Source: Motiliproteus sp963974645
GTDB taxonomy: Bacteria; Pseudomonadota; Gammaproteobacteria; Pseudomonadales; Balneatricaceae
DNA length: 64,000 nt
Direction: 5' to 3'
NCBI GenBank assembly: GCA_963974645.1
Contig: CAXBEA010000003.1
Span: 1 to 64,000 of the forward strand
The first letter of the stretch is position 1. Each line of letters starts with the position of its first letter. The translations under genes were made by a program, and so were the position numbers. The notes below the pieces were generated by a model, which worked only from the letters and a program-made list of their open reading frames with translations, made no database searches and was not told where the DNA came from. Positions 8,397-16,120 of this stretch are shown here, one piece after another.

Positions 8397-9385
8397 CAGT
8401 GGCTATCTCGACTGTCGCGATTAAGCAGAATAAGGAACAACGGCACACCCAACAACGCGGTGATCACACCTACGGGTAACTGCTGGGGAGCGATCAGTGT
8501 TCTCGCTAACATATCGGCCAACAGCAGCAACACCGCCCCGGCAGCGACCGAACAGGGCAGTAACCAGCGATGATCCGAACCTATCACCAGCCGAACCAGG
8601 TGCGGCACGACCAAGCCGAGAAAGCCTATGCTACCGGCCTGGGTTACTGCGGAAGCGGTTAGAATTGAGGTCAGCAGATAGAGGCTGATTTGTAAGGGAC
8701 GGGCATCCACGCCCAGCGCACGCGCCTGCAACTCGCCACGCAGCAGTATGTTCAAAGGCCGTGCTGCTGCCATACTAAGAACCAGACCCAAGCCCAGCAC
8801 TAGACTGTTCCAGCCCGGATAGCCACTGTGGCTGAAATCGCCCATCAGCCAGAACAGCATCCCTTTTAGCGCAGCACCCTCACTGATCGCCATCAGAAAA
8901 CTGACCATTGCCCCCCAGCCGGAAGCGATGACGATACCGGTCAGCAGCAACCGCCCCGATGACCAGCGACCACTTCGCTGTACCAACCCAAACACCAGCA
9001 ACATGTTCAGCAGTGCCCCGACCAACGCCGAACCTGAGACCCAGAATCCACCCAGACCCAGCATGATCGCCGATAACGCGGCCACCGACGCCCCTCCGGA
9101 AACCCCCAGTACATAAGGATCGGCTAGAGGGTTTCGCAACAAGGCCTGCATCAGGCAACCGGCCAGTGCCAACTGACCGCCAACAACCATCGCGCTCAGG
9201 GCTCGGGGCAGACGCAATTCGACCACCACCGAACGTTCAATCGACGCGCCTTGCTCAAGCAACAGTGACCATAGGGTCTCTATAGGAATGGAGAAACTAC
9301 CCACACCCAGACTGAGCAGAAAGCTCAGCGTGCCAAGGGTAAGTAGTAACAAACCAAACAGTTTGACTCGCAGTGGAATCAGCAT
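8396..9385 (-). CDS. btuC: cobalamin ABC transporter permease (FecCD family)
   Basis: 329-residue, very hydrophobic inner-membrane protein with about ten membrane segments. It carries family motifs LRLPRALSAMVVGGQLALAG and NPLADPYVLGVSGGAS near the N-terminus and GSIGFLGLVVPHLVRLVIGSDHR near the C-terminus. It forms the translocation channel with BtuD and receives cobalamin from BtuF. It begins 14 bases after btuF and overlaps btuD by one base, so btuFCD is one operon. Specificity for B12 is inferred from context. Confidence 0.9.
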   Translation of the reverse strand: MLIPLRVKLFGLLLLTLGTLSFLLSLGVGSFSIPIETLWSLLLEQGASIERSVVVELRLPRALSAMVVGGQLALAGCLMQALLRNPLADPYVLGVSGGASVAALSAIMLGLGGFWVSGSALVGALLNMLLVFGLVQRSGRWSSGRLLLTGIVIASGWGAMVSFLMAISEGAALKGMLFWLMGDFSHSGYPGWNSLVLGLGLVLSMAAARPLNILLRGELQARALGVDARPLQISLYLLTSILTASAVTQAGSIGFLGLVVPHLVRLVIGSDHRWLLPCSVAAGAVLLLLADMLARTLIAPQQLPVGVITALLGVPLFLILLNRDSRDSH

Positions 9386-9399
9386 CGTTACCTACGGCC

Positions 9400-10305
9400 T
9401 CAGAGCTGGGGTTGCAAAACCGTACACAGCTGTCGGATCCCATCCAGCACCCGGATCGTAGGCCGTACCAGCACGTCTTGATTCAGGGCATAGAGCTGAT
9501 CTGTCTTGACCGCTTGTAGCATCGGCCAACGCCGCCAATCATCTAGCCATTCACGATTCGTTTCACCGACGATGATAACCTCAGGGTTAGCCTTCAGCAC
9601 CGCTTCAAGGTCTAGCGATGATGCTAGCCGAGGCAGGTCGGCAAACAGATTGCGACCGCCACAAAGATGCAAAATGCGGTTAAACAGATGTTCACCGTTG
9701 AACGTCATCAACGGCTCTCTCCAAACCTGGTAAAACACCGTCCTCTCGGTTGATTCTAGGTAGCGCTGCTGAATGACTTTGAGGTCTTTAACAAACTGCT
9801 GGGCATTAGCAACGGCGATTTCGTCAGTGCCAGCCAGCACCCCCAAACGTAATAGGTTGGAGGGGATATCGGAAAAGTCGTGCGGTTCACTCAGATAAAC
9901 AGGAATACCCAGCTGCTGTAGTTGCTCTAATGCAGCCTGAGGATTTCCTGATTTCCAGCCGACAATCAGATCGGGCCTAAGCGCCAGAATCTGTTCCAGA
10001 TCTAGTCGGTCATAACTACCAACCAGCGGTAGCCGAGTAGCTTCTGGCGGGTAATCACTGTAACTCACCACGCCAACCACTTTATCGCCGGCTCCTGCAT
10101 TGAACAACCCCTCGGTTACATGTGGCGCCAGGCTAATAATCCGCTGAGCAGGCTGATCTAAACGGATATGACGGCCGGTATCGTCTATGACCTGGACCTC
10201 CGCTTGCGCCAAGCAGCTGCAGAACATCAACAATACCGGAAGAATCAGCCGCGAAGGCAGACGACAAGGAAACGAAACCAAAGCGAACAGGATCTTAGAT
10301 AGCAT
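9400..10305 (-). CDS. btuF: periplasmic cobalamin-binding protein
   Basis: Periplasmic class III solute-binding protein of about 301 residues. A signal peptide (RLILPVLLMFCSCLAQA) is followed by two lobes. Recognisable blocks are QRIISLAPHVTEGLFNAGAGD, VGVVSYSDYPPEA, LRPDLIVGWKSGNP and the second-lobe MTFNGEHLFNRILHLCGGRN. It delivers B12 to BtuC. The ATG at 10305 was chosen, but an in-frame TTG four codons upstream is possible and neither has a strong ribosome site. First gene of btuFCD; an inverted repeat sits just upstream. No riboswitch precedes it, unlike btuB. Confidence 0.88.
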   Translation of the reverse strand: MLSKILFALVSFPCRLPSRLILPVLLMFCSCLAQAEVQVIDDTGRHIRLDQPAQRIISLAPHVTEGLFNAGAGDKVVGVVSYSDYPPEATRLPLVGSYDRLDLEQILALRPDLIVGWKSGNPQAALEQLQQLGIPVYLSEPHDFSDIPSNLLRLGVLAGTDEIAVANAQQFVKDLKVIQQRYLESTERTVFYQVWREPLMTFNGEHLFNRILHLCGGRNLFADLPRLASSLDLEAVLKANPEVIIVGETNREWLDDWRRWPMLQAVKTDQLYALNQDVLVRPTIRVLDGIRQLCTVLQPQL

Positions 10306-10323
10306 GGGTAAATTCAAACAACG

Positions 10324-10340
10324 GATTCCGGATCGGAATC
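10324..10340. promoter_or_regulatory. inverted repeat just upstream of btuF
   Basis: Perfect 7-bp arms GATTCCG / CGGAATC with a 3-base spacer, ending about 19 bases before the btuF start. It could be an operator or a leader hairpin; no known regulator motif is recognised. Confidence 0.4.
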
Positions 10341-10466
10341 ATACGCGCTAATGTCCCATGGCTAAAGCGAGCCGCGGGGCTTTCTAAATCCTTAATAAAA
10401 ACAGACGAGAAAATCGAGGCGGTGTTTTCCCTCCTTGAGGGAGGAACCGGCCATCAAAAAATATTT

Positions 10467-11405
10467 CTATCTCTCTATTGTACCCCCTGCCCCGCCAGCT
10501 CTAACGACCAAAACATCAGACTCTAGATGATCAAGTACATTTTCAGTCGTACTGCCGACGAAGAGCCGCGTGCCAGGGTCGCGCTCCATCCCCCCCATAA
10601 CCACAATATCGGCCTTGACCTCCGCGGCATAGCGCGGCAGCTCCTTGTGCACCTCACCATGCGCCAGATGCACCTCAGGAGCAGAAAGCGTGAGGCCATG
10701 ACCCGCCAGCAGATCATCCATCGCATGGTGGTGCTGCTCCGCCAGCCGACTGCGTAAATCCTCAAAATTAAGCATCAGGGTGTCATCAAAAACAACTGCC
10801 GTCGGTAGTGCCTGATAGGCACTAAAAAGATGCAAAATTCCGCCCAAATGTGCCACCAGGGCTTCCCCCGAACGAAGCACCACATCATCTAAATGTGCAG
10901 GCCGCTGCTTCTCCTGTAACGGGTCTAGCGCAGTAATAACTACCGGCGTCGTCCCCCAGAGCGCGGGTCTAATCAGCAACAAAGGCACGCTGCAGTGCCG
11001 AACCAGCTGCCAATCTAGGTTACCGAATATAAACTCAGCCAGCCGATGATGATAACGACAGCTCTTAACCACAAGATCAGGTTTATAACGCTCTATTTTC
11101 GTTAAAATCCCCTGCTCGGCATCTACCTCCCAAGCCACATCGATAGTGACCTCTACCCCTTTTGCTTCCAACTGATCGGCAACCGCCTGCAGGCGTTTCT
11201 CTTCACCGTGAAGATACCCCTGCTTAGCTCGTGCGGCACCCTGCGTGTCAAACAGATAGCTAGATACCAAGGATCGGTTATAGCAGCACTCAAACAACTC
11301 CAGCTTGGCGCCGTACTTTTTTGCCACCAAGACGATTTTTTCCAACAGTTCAGGCGCTGGAGGTTCTTTATCCAGCAATAGGAGAATTTTATCGATGGCA
11401 TTCAT
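10467..11405 (-). CDS. tandem universal stress protein (UspE-like)
   Basis: 312-residue cytosolic protein made of two UspA domains (about 1-145 and 155-308). The second domain keeps the nucleotide-binding pattern GGMERDPGTRLFVGSTTENVLDHLESDVLVV, close to G-2x-G-9x-G(S/T). The first has only a degenerate version (FGNLDWQLVRHCSVPLLLIRP). This two-domain form matches UspE-type proteins tied to stress survival and motility. ATG at 11405 with GGAG upstream. It stands alone, divergent from the arsR-type gene. Confidence 0.85.
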   Translation of the reverse strand: MNAIDKILLLLDKEPPAPELLEKIVLVAKKYGAKLELFECCYNRSLVSSYLFDTQGAARAKQGYLHGEEKRLQAVADQLEAKGVEVTIDVAWEVDAEQGILTKIERYKPDLVVKSCRYHHRLAEFIFGNLDWQLVRHCSVPLLLIRPALWGTTPVVITALDPLQEKQRPAHLDDVVLRSGEALVAHLGGILHLFSAYQALPTAVVFDDTLMLNFEDLRSRLAEQHHHAMDDLLAGHGLTLSAPEVHLAHGEVHKELPRYAAEVKADIVVMGGMERDPGTRLFVGSTTENVLDHLESDVLVVRAGGAGGTIER

Positions 11406-11622
11406 AGCAGCTGAACTCCAATGTTTTGATGATCACGGCTTATTCTAGAACATCTATTCACTTTGCGGTGCGACTAGCTGAATACTATGCTGTTATTTGT
11501 AAAGGTATTAGCGATAACGCCACGCAGCCGTTGTTTAACCGTACTAACTGCAGTAAATTAGCTACCCACATGGAATAGCTATCATCTAGCATTAGCCATT
11601 TAAAGAAGTCGTGGAGTCACCA

Positions 11623-11958
11623 ATGGACCAAGCCGTAAAAAAATCCGACGTTATCGATTTCCCTACAAATCAGATGCGTGATAATGCATCGCAAGCTGCT
11701 CAATTTCTCAAAGCAATCGCCAATGAAAGTCGCTTAATGATTCTTTGTCACCTTGAAGACAAAGAGCTTTCAGTGACGGAGCTGAACCAGCACCTAGACC
11801 TAAGTCAATCTGCTTTATCGCAGCACCTAGCTGTTTTACGCCGCGATGGATTAGTCACGACACGACGGTCCTCGCAGACTATCTATTACTCACTGCATGG
11901 CAAAGGCGCAATTAAGATCATTAGCGCGTTGCGAGAGATGTTCTGCCCAGAGTCTTAA
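11623..11958 (+). CDS. ArsR-family regulator with a BigR/YgaV-type cysteine pair
   Basis: 111-residue winged-helix repressor. The recognition region is VTELNQHLDLSQSALSQHLAVLRRDGLV (about residues 51-78), with an IYYSLHGKGA wing. It has exactly two cysteines: C42 in LMILCHLED and C108 in EMFCPES. That spacing is the pair used by sulfane-sulfur sensors (BigR, SqrR, YgaV), which form a persulfide or disulfide bridge and leave DNA. The metal-binding motif of arsenic sensors (ELCVCDL type) is absent. The ATG at 11623 has GTGGAG upstream; a GTG 12 bases earlier is less likely. No sulfur gene is adjacent, so the target is unknown. Confidence 0.85.
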   Translation: MDQAVKKSDVIDFPTNQMRDNASQAAQFLKAIANESRLMILCHLEDKELSVTELNQHLDLSQSALSQHLAVLRRDGLVTTRRSSQTIYYSLHGKGAIKIISALREMFCPES

Positions 11959-12147
11959 CGCCTGCTTTTTAAACAAACTTAGCTACAATCGATTCGACAC
12001 CCAATACTGCCTCCTCCCACAGTTGATCTGTCACACCTGATCATGCTGATACTCCTCGGCTTAACACTCTGCATTAGTTGTTCCCCTTAAAAGCGCGAGC
12101 AACAATCTGCTCAGCGGCCCTAGACTCCTCCCGCAACAACAAATGCA

Positions 12148-12168
12148 TATAATTTGTGCTTAGCACAA
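12148..12168 (+). promoter_or_regulatory. TATAAT box fused to a 15-bp palindrome
   Basis: A perfect -10 hexamer (12148-12153) is followed directly by TTGTGC-TTA-GCACAA (12154-12168), in the place an operator would cover the transcription start. The -35 region is poor. The only gene downstream on this strand begins 330 bases away at 12499. The rest of 11959-12498 is AT-rich and shows no convincing coding sequence. Confidence 0.35.
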
Positions 12169-12498
12169 CAAAAAACCACTCCGTAATAACAAGGCAGAAT
12201 GGTTCGGAACGCATAAGACCAAAGAACAATAGAAACGGATATATATAAAATATTTCTTTATTTACAGTCGGTTACAAAAAATAATCTGACTTAAAATAAT
12301 TTTATCAAGACTTCCTCTAGCCCACCCATTCGGTTATATTCGTTACAGTATTGATGCAAAGCAAAAATACACAATGCAGATATGCTTATTTAATACCTGC
12401 ATATATCGGCACAACGGATAGCGCCCCGTCACTAAATCAACAACGATTGACGGATAAAACAAAAACAAACAATGCCGCTAGGCTTAAGGACATAACCA

Positions 12499-12660
12499 AT
12501 GATTATCGAATGCACTTGCAACGACGGTTTTGAAGATCAGCTGACAGCAACGACTCAATACTCTCTTAAAGAGTTGGGCAGTAATTCAGTACTGATAGAA
12601 AACGACAAAGGCCAGGAGCGCTGGTACGGCAACCAGCGCTTTGAAATTAAGATAGGTTGA
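12499..12660 (+). CDS. small conserved-looking protein of unknown function, 53 residues
   Basis: Short gene starting MIIECTCNDGFEDQLT and ending in a block with ERWYGNQRFEIKIG. Support comes from a good ribosome site (AAGGA eight bases before ATG), balanced codon use, and a strong terminator hairpin nine bases after the stop. The CxC near the start and the RWYGxxRF block look like a folded small domain and not random sequence. I do not recognise the function. No partner gene is adjacent; a mobile element has inserted at its terminator. Confidence 0.65.
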   Translation: MIIECTCNDGFEDQLTATTQYSLKELGSNSVLIENDKGQERWYGNQRFEIKIG

Positions 12661-12668
12661 GATTTGTA

Positions 12669-12706
12669 GTTCCTAAGCCGAAAAGAACCTTTTTCGGCTT
12701 AGGAAC
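12669..12706 (+). terminator. intrinsic terminator hairpin interrupted by element insertion
   Basis: Perfect 16-bp stem GTTCCTAAGCCGAAAA / TTTTCGGCTTAGGAAC with a 6-base loop. The last six bases of the right arm belong to the adjacent 264-bp element. The core hairpin (AAGCCGAAAA / TTTTCGGCTT) followed by CTTTTTCTT, now found at 12965-12973, would have been the original terminator with its T tract. Confidence 0.75.
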
Positions 12707-12964
12707 CTGCGAATAAGTCCTTGGCTTTCTCAGCGTGGCCTAAAGAGGCCAGATGCGCGAAAGGCGCGCCGCTAAGACTGGTTGCCTTTGCAAGGCGTCT
12801 GACAAAGCAGATGGCATCTTTAGGCCATGCCCTTCGGGGCTTGCAGGGCGAAGCCCGCTCGGTGTTGGCCGCTTTTGACAGGCAACCAGCCTGCCTGCAA
12901 GCGACCGCCTTGATCGGGCTTCGCCCTGCAAGCCTGAGGCGCTAAGGACTTGTTCGCAGGTTCC
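12701..12964. mobile_element. 264-bp structured inverted-repeat element, copy 1
   Basis: Ends are inverted repeats: GGAACCTGCGAATAAGTCC on the left and GGACTTGTTCGCAGGTTCC on the right. CTT precedes (12698-12700) and follows (12965-12967) as an apparent 3-bp target duplication. Inside are a 15-bp helix (12736-12750 with 12813-12827, one mismatch), GCCC-TTCG-GGGC (12829-12840), a perfect 20-bp helix (12838-12857 with 12915-12934) and a nested hairpin (12879-12884 with 12892-12897). It encodes no transposase. Open frames on both strands follow from the base pairing and are not believed to be genes. A second copy of identical length lies at 48244-48507. Confidence 0.8.
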
Positions 12965-12989
12965 CTTTTTCTTCCCTGTATCAATCGAC

Positions 12990-13808
12990 TCAACCAGCCG
13001 CTATATCATCCGGTAACTCTAAAACTAACCCCCACTGACTCGCTCGAGTCTCGGAATGCTGCTTGAAGTGGGCACGCACCGAACTGCCTTTAGGTTTTTC
13101 CAAGTAATACAACAAAGTAGCCGCCTGTTGCGGTGTAATCCGCTGCTGCTCGCCCCAGCGCTGAACAAACAGCGCCAGGGTATTGCTGGACTGATCAGGC
13201 AACCCCTTAGGCACAGGCACGCTCAGATCCTCACCATCGATTACGCGTTGGCAAAACTGACGATAATTAAATTCGAAATCAGGGAACACATCCTGCTTGT
13301 CTTCGGTGCGCAAGCGAAACCAGTCCGTGGCACGTCCGGAAAAATAAACAGCCGGATGACTCCACTTTCGCTCCCGCGGATGGTCTGCATGCAGACAGGC
13401 CTCTTGGTAAGCCGAGAGCGCTGAGGGCAACCCGTAATCCTGCAGATTCTTCCGCAGTAGCCCTAAAAACTCTGCGATTGTCGGCATCCAGACAAACTGC
13501 TCTTTGCAGCGATCAATCGCCGGTACCATCTCCTGCTCGGTATACCCGCGCAAGCTCAACGCCCACTCACGCTTAGCAATGCGGATTTCGTCTTCACTCT
13601 GAAAAACACTCTTAAACTTATGTCCGTATATGGTCATAAAGCGAGCAAAGAGCATATTTACCAGCTGCTTGGTTACAACAGGTATAGGATCCTGACGCTC
13701 TGGCGCTTCGCTAGAAGACGACTCACCAGTCGGTGTTTTTGATGTCCAAGAGCGATTCGGTGATCCGCTGTCGAGTTGTTGAGCGAGAATATGCTTGATC
13801 TCTTTCAC
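12990..13808 (-). CDS. lambda replication protein P-like helicase loader
   Basis: 272-residue protein resembling the phage replication protein P family, which loads DnaB helicase. Typical blocks are LFARFMTIYGHKFKSVF, IAKREWALSL, and MVPAIDRCKEQFVWMPTIAEFLGLL, with YQEACLHADHPRERKWSHPAVYF further on. With the DnaT-like gene upstream it probably acts in primosome assembly as a counterpart of E. coli DnaT/DnaC. Two GTG codons at 13811 and 13808 follow AGGGGGG; I chose 13808. An earlier GTG at 13844 is possible. It overlaps the upstream gene by about 86 bases in another frame. No other phage genes are nearby, so this looks resident rather than prophage. Confidence 0.78.
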   Translation of the reverse strand: MKEIKHILAQQLDSGSPNRSWTSKTPTGESSSSEAPERQDPIPVVTKQLVNMLFARFMTIYGHKFKSVFQSEDEIRIAKREWALSLRGYTEQEMVPAIDRCKEQFVWMPTIAEFLGLLRKNLQDYGLPSALSAYQEACLHADHPRERKWSHPAVYFSGRATDWFRLRTEDKQDVFPDFEFNYRQFCQRVIDGEDLSVPVPKGLPDQSSNTLALFVQRWGEQQRITPQQAATLLYYLEKPKGSSVRAHFKQHSETRASQWGLVLELPDDIAAG

Positions 13809-14658
13809 CACTGCCCCCCTGTTGATCCTTGATGTTTTGCTCACGATACTGCTTTTTCTGAGCCGTAACCCACTCGCGCATCACCCATTTCATAAAGGGC
13901 TGTTCCCAAGATTTTTTACGTTGCCCCTGACCCATGTAATAGGCCACAAATTGATCAGCGCAGGCCAAGGAAAACTCATCGGTAATACTTTTTTTAGCCA
14001 ACATCTGCAACGTATCCGGCTGTGGCTGCCAGTTAGGCGTGATCTCTTTAAGCTGCTGATGGTGTAACTCCTGGCGCTCAAACAAAAGCTGCAGATCATC
14101 TTTTGGCCGGGCCCAGCCAGTACTCCCCCCAAAACTAGGGGCCGGGCCACGCACCACGACGCCCTTAAAGTCAAAAGACTGAGAATCGTTTAACTGGGGA
14201 TCAGGCGTAGCTTCCGGCAGCAACTTGGTTGCTAACCGATCTGAAGGCTGGCTTAACGACTGATGCGGCTTAGCCGAACCCTGATCAGCACTCGGGGGTT
14301 GAGATGGCCAGATAGCTGGAGCTTGATATGCAGCCGGAGCTGGGGAGGTCGTTAACTCGACATCCGCTTCCAGCACCGTAACCCGGATACTACCATTGGC
14401 CTGAAACTGCGCATCCAACACACCCTGATCGACAAGACTGTTAGTCAGCTGAGCGAGTCTCTCCTCATCAATAAACGAGGCTAGAGACAGCCACTCTCGC
14501 CTGCGTAAAATAAACTGCGCATTTCCCTGTGCATCCAATGCACCGTGATGCAATGCGTATTGGGCATAAACGGACAACAGAATGGCTTGTTCCACACCGA
14601 AACGACACGCTAGTGAAGGGTAAAAAAGTACCGGTTGTTCAGGAAAGAGTTTGCTCAT
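13723..14658 (-). CDS. DnaT-like single-stranded DNA-binding protein
   Basis: 311-residue protein. The N-terminal third (SLACRFGVEQAILLSVYAQY..., RREWLSLASF) looks like a winged-helix replication-initiator domain. A low-complexity Ser/Pro/Gln linker follows (about residues 105-150). The C-terminal part carries a DnaT-type ssDNA-binding domain: ITPNWQPQPDTLQMLAKKSI, then SLACADQFVAYYMGQG and WEQPFMKWVMREWVTAQKK. It is paired with the P-like loader immediately downstream, whose start lies inside this gene. Together they suggest replication restart or helicase loading. Confidence 0.78.
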   Translation of the reverse strand: MSKLFPEQPVLFYPSLACRFGVEQAILLSVYAQYALHHGALDAQGNAQFILRRREWLSLASFIDEERLAQLTNSLVDQGVLDAQFQANGSIRVTVLEADVELTTSPAPAAYQAPAIWPSQPPSADQGSAKPHQSLSQPSDRLATKLLPEATPDPQLNDSQSFDFKGVVVRGPAPSFGGSTGWARPKDDLQLLFERQELHHQQLKEITPNWQPQPDTLQMLAKKSITDEFSLACADQFVAYYMGQGQRKKSWEQPFMKWVMREWVTAQKKQYREQNIKDQQGGSGERDQAYSRSTTRQRITESLLDIKNTDW

Positions 14659-14804
14659 TGACCCACAGCCTAGAGTCTTATCGCTGACGCAGCCAGAACA
14701 GGCGCGTCGGCAACAAAACTGTCTTTAACGAAGCAGTGAGAATACCATAAAACGAACCAGCAAAGCTGGCAGCTAATCCGTTTTATGAAGAGTAACGCGG
14801 AGTG

Positions 14805-15218
14805 TTAGTTTGCTTTCTTAGAGACGAAATCACCGATTGCACGCAACACATCTTTACGGCTAATTTGACCGACGAGCTTACCGTTGCGCAGCACAGGGAA
14901 ACGCCGGCGATTGCCAGAAATAAACTTTTCAGACACAGCAATGATATCCGCATCGCTGGATACGGTTTCAACCGGTGCGGTCATAAAATCACCGACACAA
15001 CCACCATGTTCCTCTTCATGGTAGGTATGCTTGAGAATAGCTTTTAGGCAATCCACCTCAGACAGCAGGCCGATCAACTCTCCCCGGTCGTTAACAACAG
15101 GCGCACCAGAAATATTGGATTCAGAGAAGATACTAATCGCCTGAAACAGCCCTGTTTCCGGCTTAAACGTGACCAACTGGGTGGTCATATAATCTGCAAC
15201 CTTTACACTTTTCAGCAT
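14805..15218 (-). CDS. CBS-domain pair protein
   Basis: 137-residue cytosolic protein consisting almost wholly of two CBS motifs. The first covers about residues 6-62 (VADYMTTQLVTFKPETGLFQAI ... GAPVVNDRGELIGLLSEVDC) and the second about 75-130 (VGDFMTAPVETVSSDADI ... RFPVLRNGKLVGQISRKDV). Such Bateman modules bind adenine nucleotides. The partner or target is unknown. It follows purU by 47 bases on the same strand and may be cotranscribed. Confidence 0.85.
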   Translation of the reverse strand: MLKSVKVADYMTTQLVTFKPETGLFQAISIFSESNISGAPVVNDRGELIGLLSEVDCLKAILKHTYHEEEHGGCVGDFMTAPVETVSSDADIIAVSEKFISGNRRRFPVLRNGKLVGQISRKDVLRAIGDFVSKKAN

Positions 15219-15265
15219 GTTACTGCTCCTCGTTAACCAAATATGCCAAAGGCATCAGTGTCGCT

Positions 15266-16120
15266 CTAATTAAAAACAACGGTCTTATTTCCATGGACCA
15301 AAATACGATCCTCCAGGTGCCAGCGTAAGCCACGCGCAAGTACAGATTTCTCTGCATCGCGTCCCAATCGCACCATATCATCCGCGTTGTCATTATGGGT
15401 AATACGGATGACATCTTGATCAATGATAGGACCCGCATCTAGCTCTTCGGTGACGTAATGACAGGTTGCCCCGATTAACTTAACCCCTCTTTCATAAGCC
15501 TGATGGTAGGGTTTGGCTCCAGCAAATGAAGGTAGAAAGCTATGGTGAATATTAATCACCTGGGATGCATAGCGGCGGCATAACTCCGGTGGCAAAATCT
15601 GCATATACCGAGCCAGTACAATCGTATCGATCTGATGCTGCTCTACATGCGCGACTACTTGATCAAATGCCGCTTGCTTATCATTCTTTTCAACCGGGAC
15701 GTGATGGTAGGGAATACCATGCCACTCCACCATGCTACGTAAGTCGTCATGATTCGAGATCACACAGGGAATTTCGCAATCCAGCTCCTGATTGTTGTAG
15801 CGGTAAAGCAGGTCTGCCAGACAGTGTGACTGTTTGCTAGCCATCAACAACACCCGCTTGGGCTTATCTGATTCGCTTAGCCCCCAGCTCATATTGAATG
15901 ACTGGGCAATTGAGTCAAAAGATTCACGCAGCTCTTCGACAGAGAACGCCAGGTTCCGCGCACTGATCTCATAGCGCATAAAAAACCAGCCTGTCAGACT
16001 ATCTGAATGCTGATTGGCCTCCGTAATAGACCCCCCATGACTGGATATAAAGCTACTCACCATAGCCACAATACCTACCCGATCAGGGCAGGAGATAAGC
16101 AAACGATAACGGGGTTCCAT
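15266..16120 (-). CDS. purU: formyltetrahydrofolate deformylase
   Basis: 284 residues, the normal PurU length. An N-terminal ACT domain (about 1-85, YRLLISCPDRVGIVAMVSSF) precedes a formyltransferase-fold domain. That domain carries NIHHSFLPSFAGAKPYHQA, GATCHYVTEELDAGPIIDQD and RLGRDAEKSVLARGLRWHLE. It hydrolyses 10-formyl-THF to THF and formate, balancing one-carbon units with methionine and glycine supply; the ACT domain is the expected regulatory site. Cytosolic. Divergent from xseA. Confidence 0.93.
   Translation of the reverse strand: MEPRYRLLISCPDRVGIVAMVSSFISSHGGSITEANQHSDSLTGWFFMRYEISARNLAFSVEELRESFDSIAQSFNMSWGLSESDKPKRVLLMASKQSHCLADLLYRYNNQELDCEIPCVISNHDDLRSMVEWHGIPYHHVPVEKNDKQAAFDQVVAHVEQHQIDTIVLARYMQILPPELCRRYASQVINIHHSFLPSFAGAKPYHQAYERGVKLIGATCHYVTEELDAGPIIDQDVIRITHNDNADDMVRLGRDAEKSVLARGLRWHLEDRILVHGNKTVVFN

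Noticed and set aside
10425..10446. CCCTC-CTT-GAGGG hairpin as a terminator for the universal stress gene
   Set aside because: No T tract follows on the strand that would need it; stability alone is not enough.
12351..12533. 60-codon frame overlapping the 53-codon gene
   Set aside because: No ribosome site and AT-rich non-coding character; the overlapping frame from 12499 has much better signals.
12721..12945. Open frames of 74 and 63 codons on opposite strands
   Set aside because: They lie inside the 264-bp element and arise from its long inverted repeats; no ribosome site, and copy 2 does not preserve the frames.
12701..12964. Element as an IscB-type guide RNA (HEARO) or IS200-type relic
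   Set aside because: Long symmetric terminal inverted repeats and apparent 3-bp duplications do not fit those elements; kept only as an alternative to exclude by covariance-model search.
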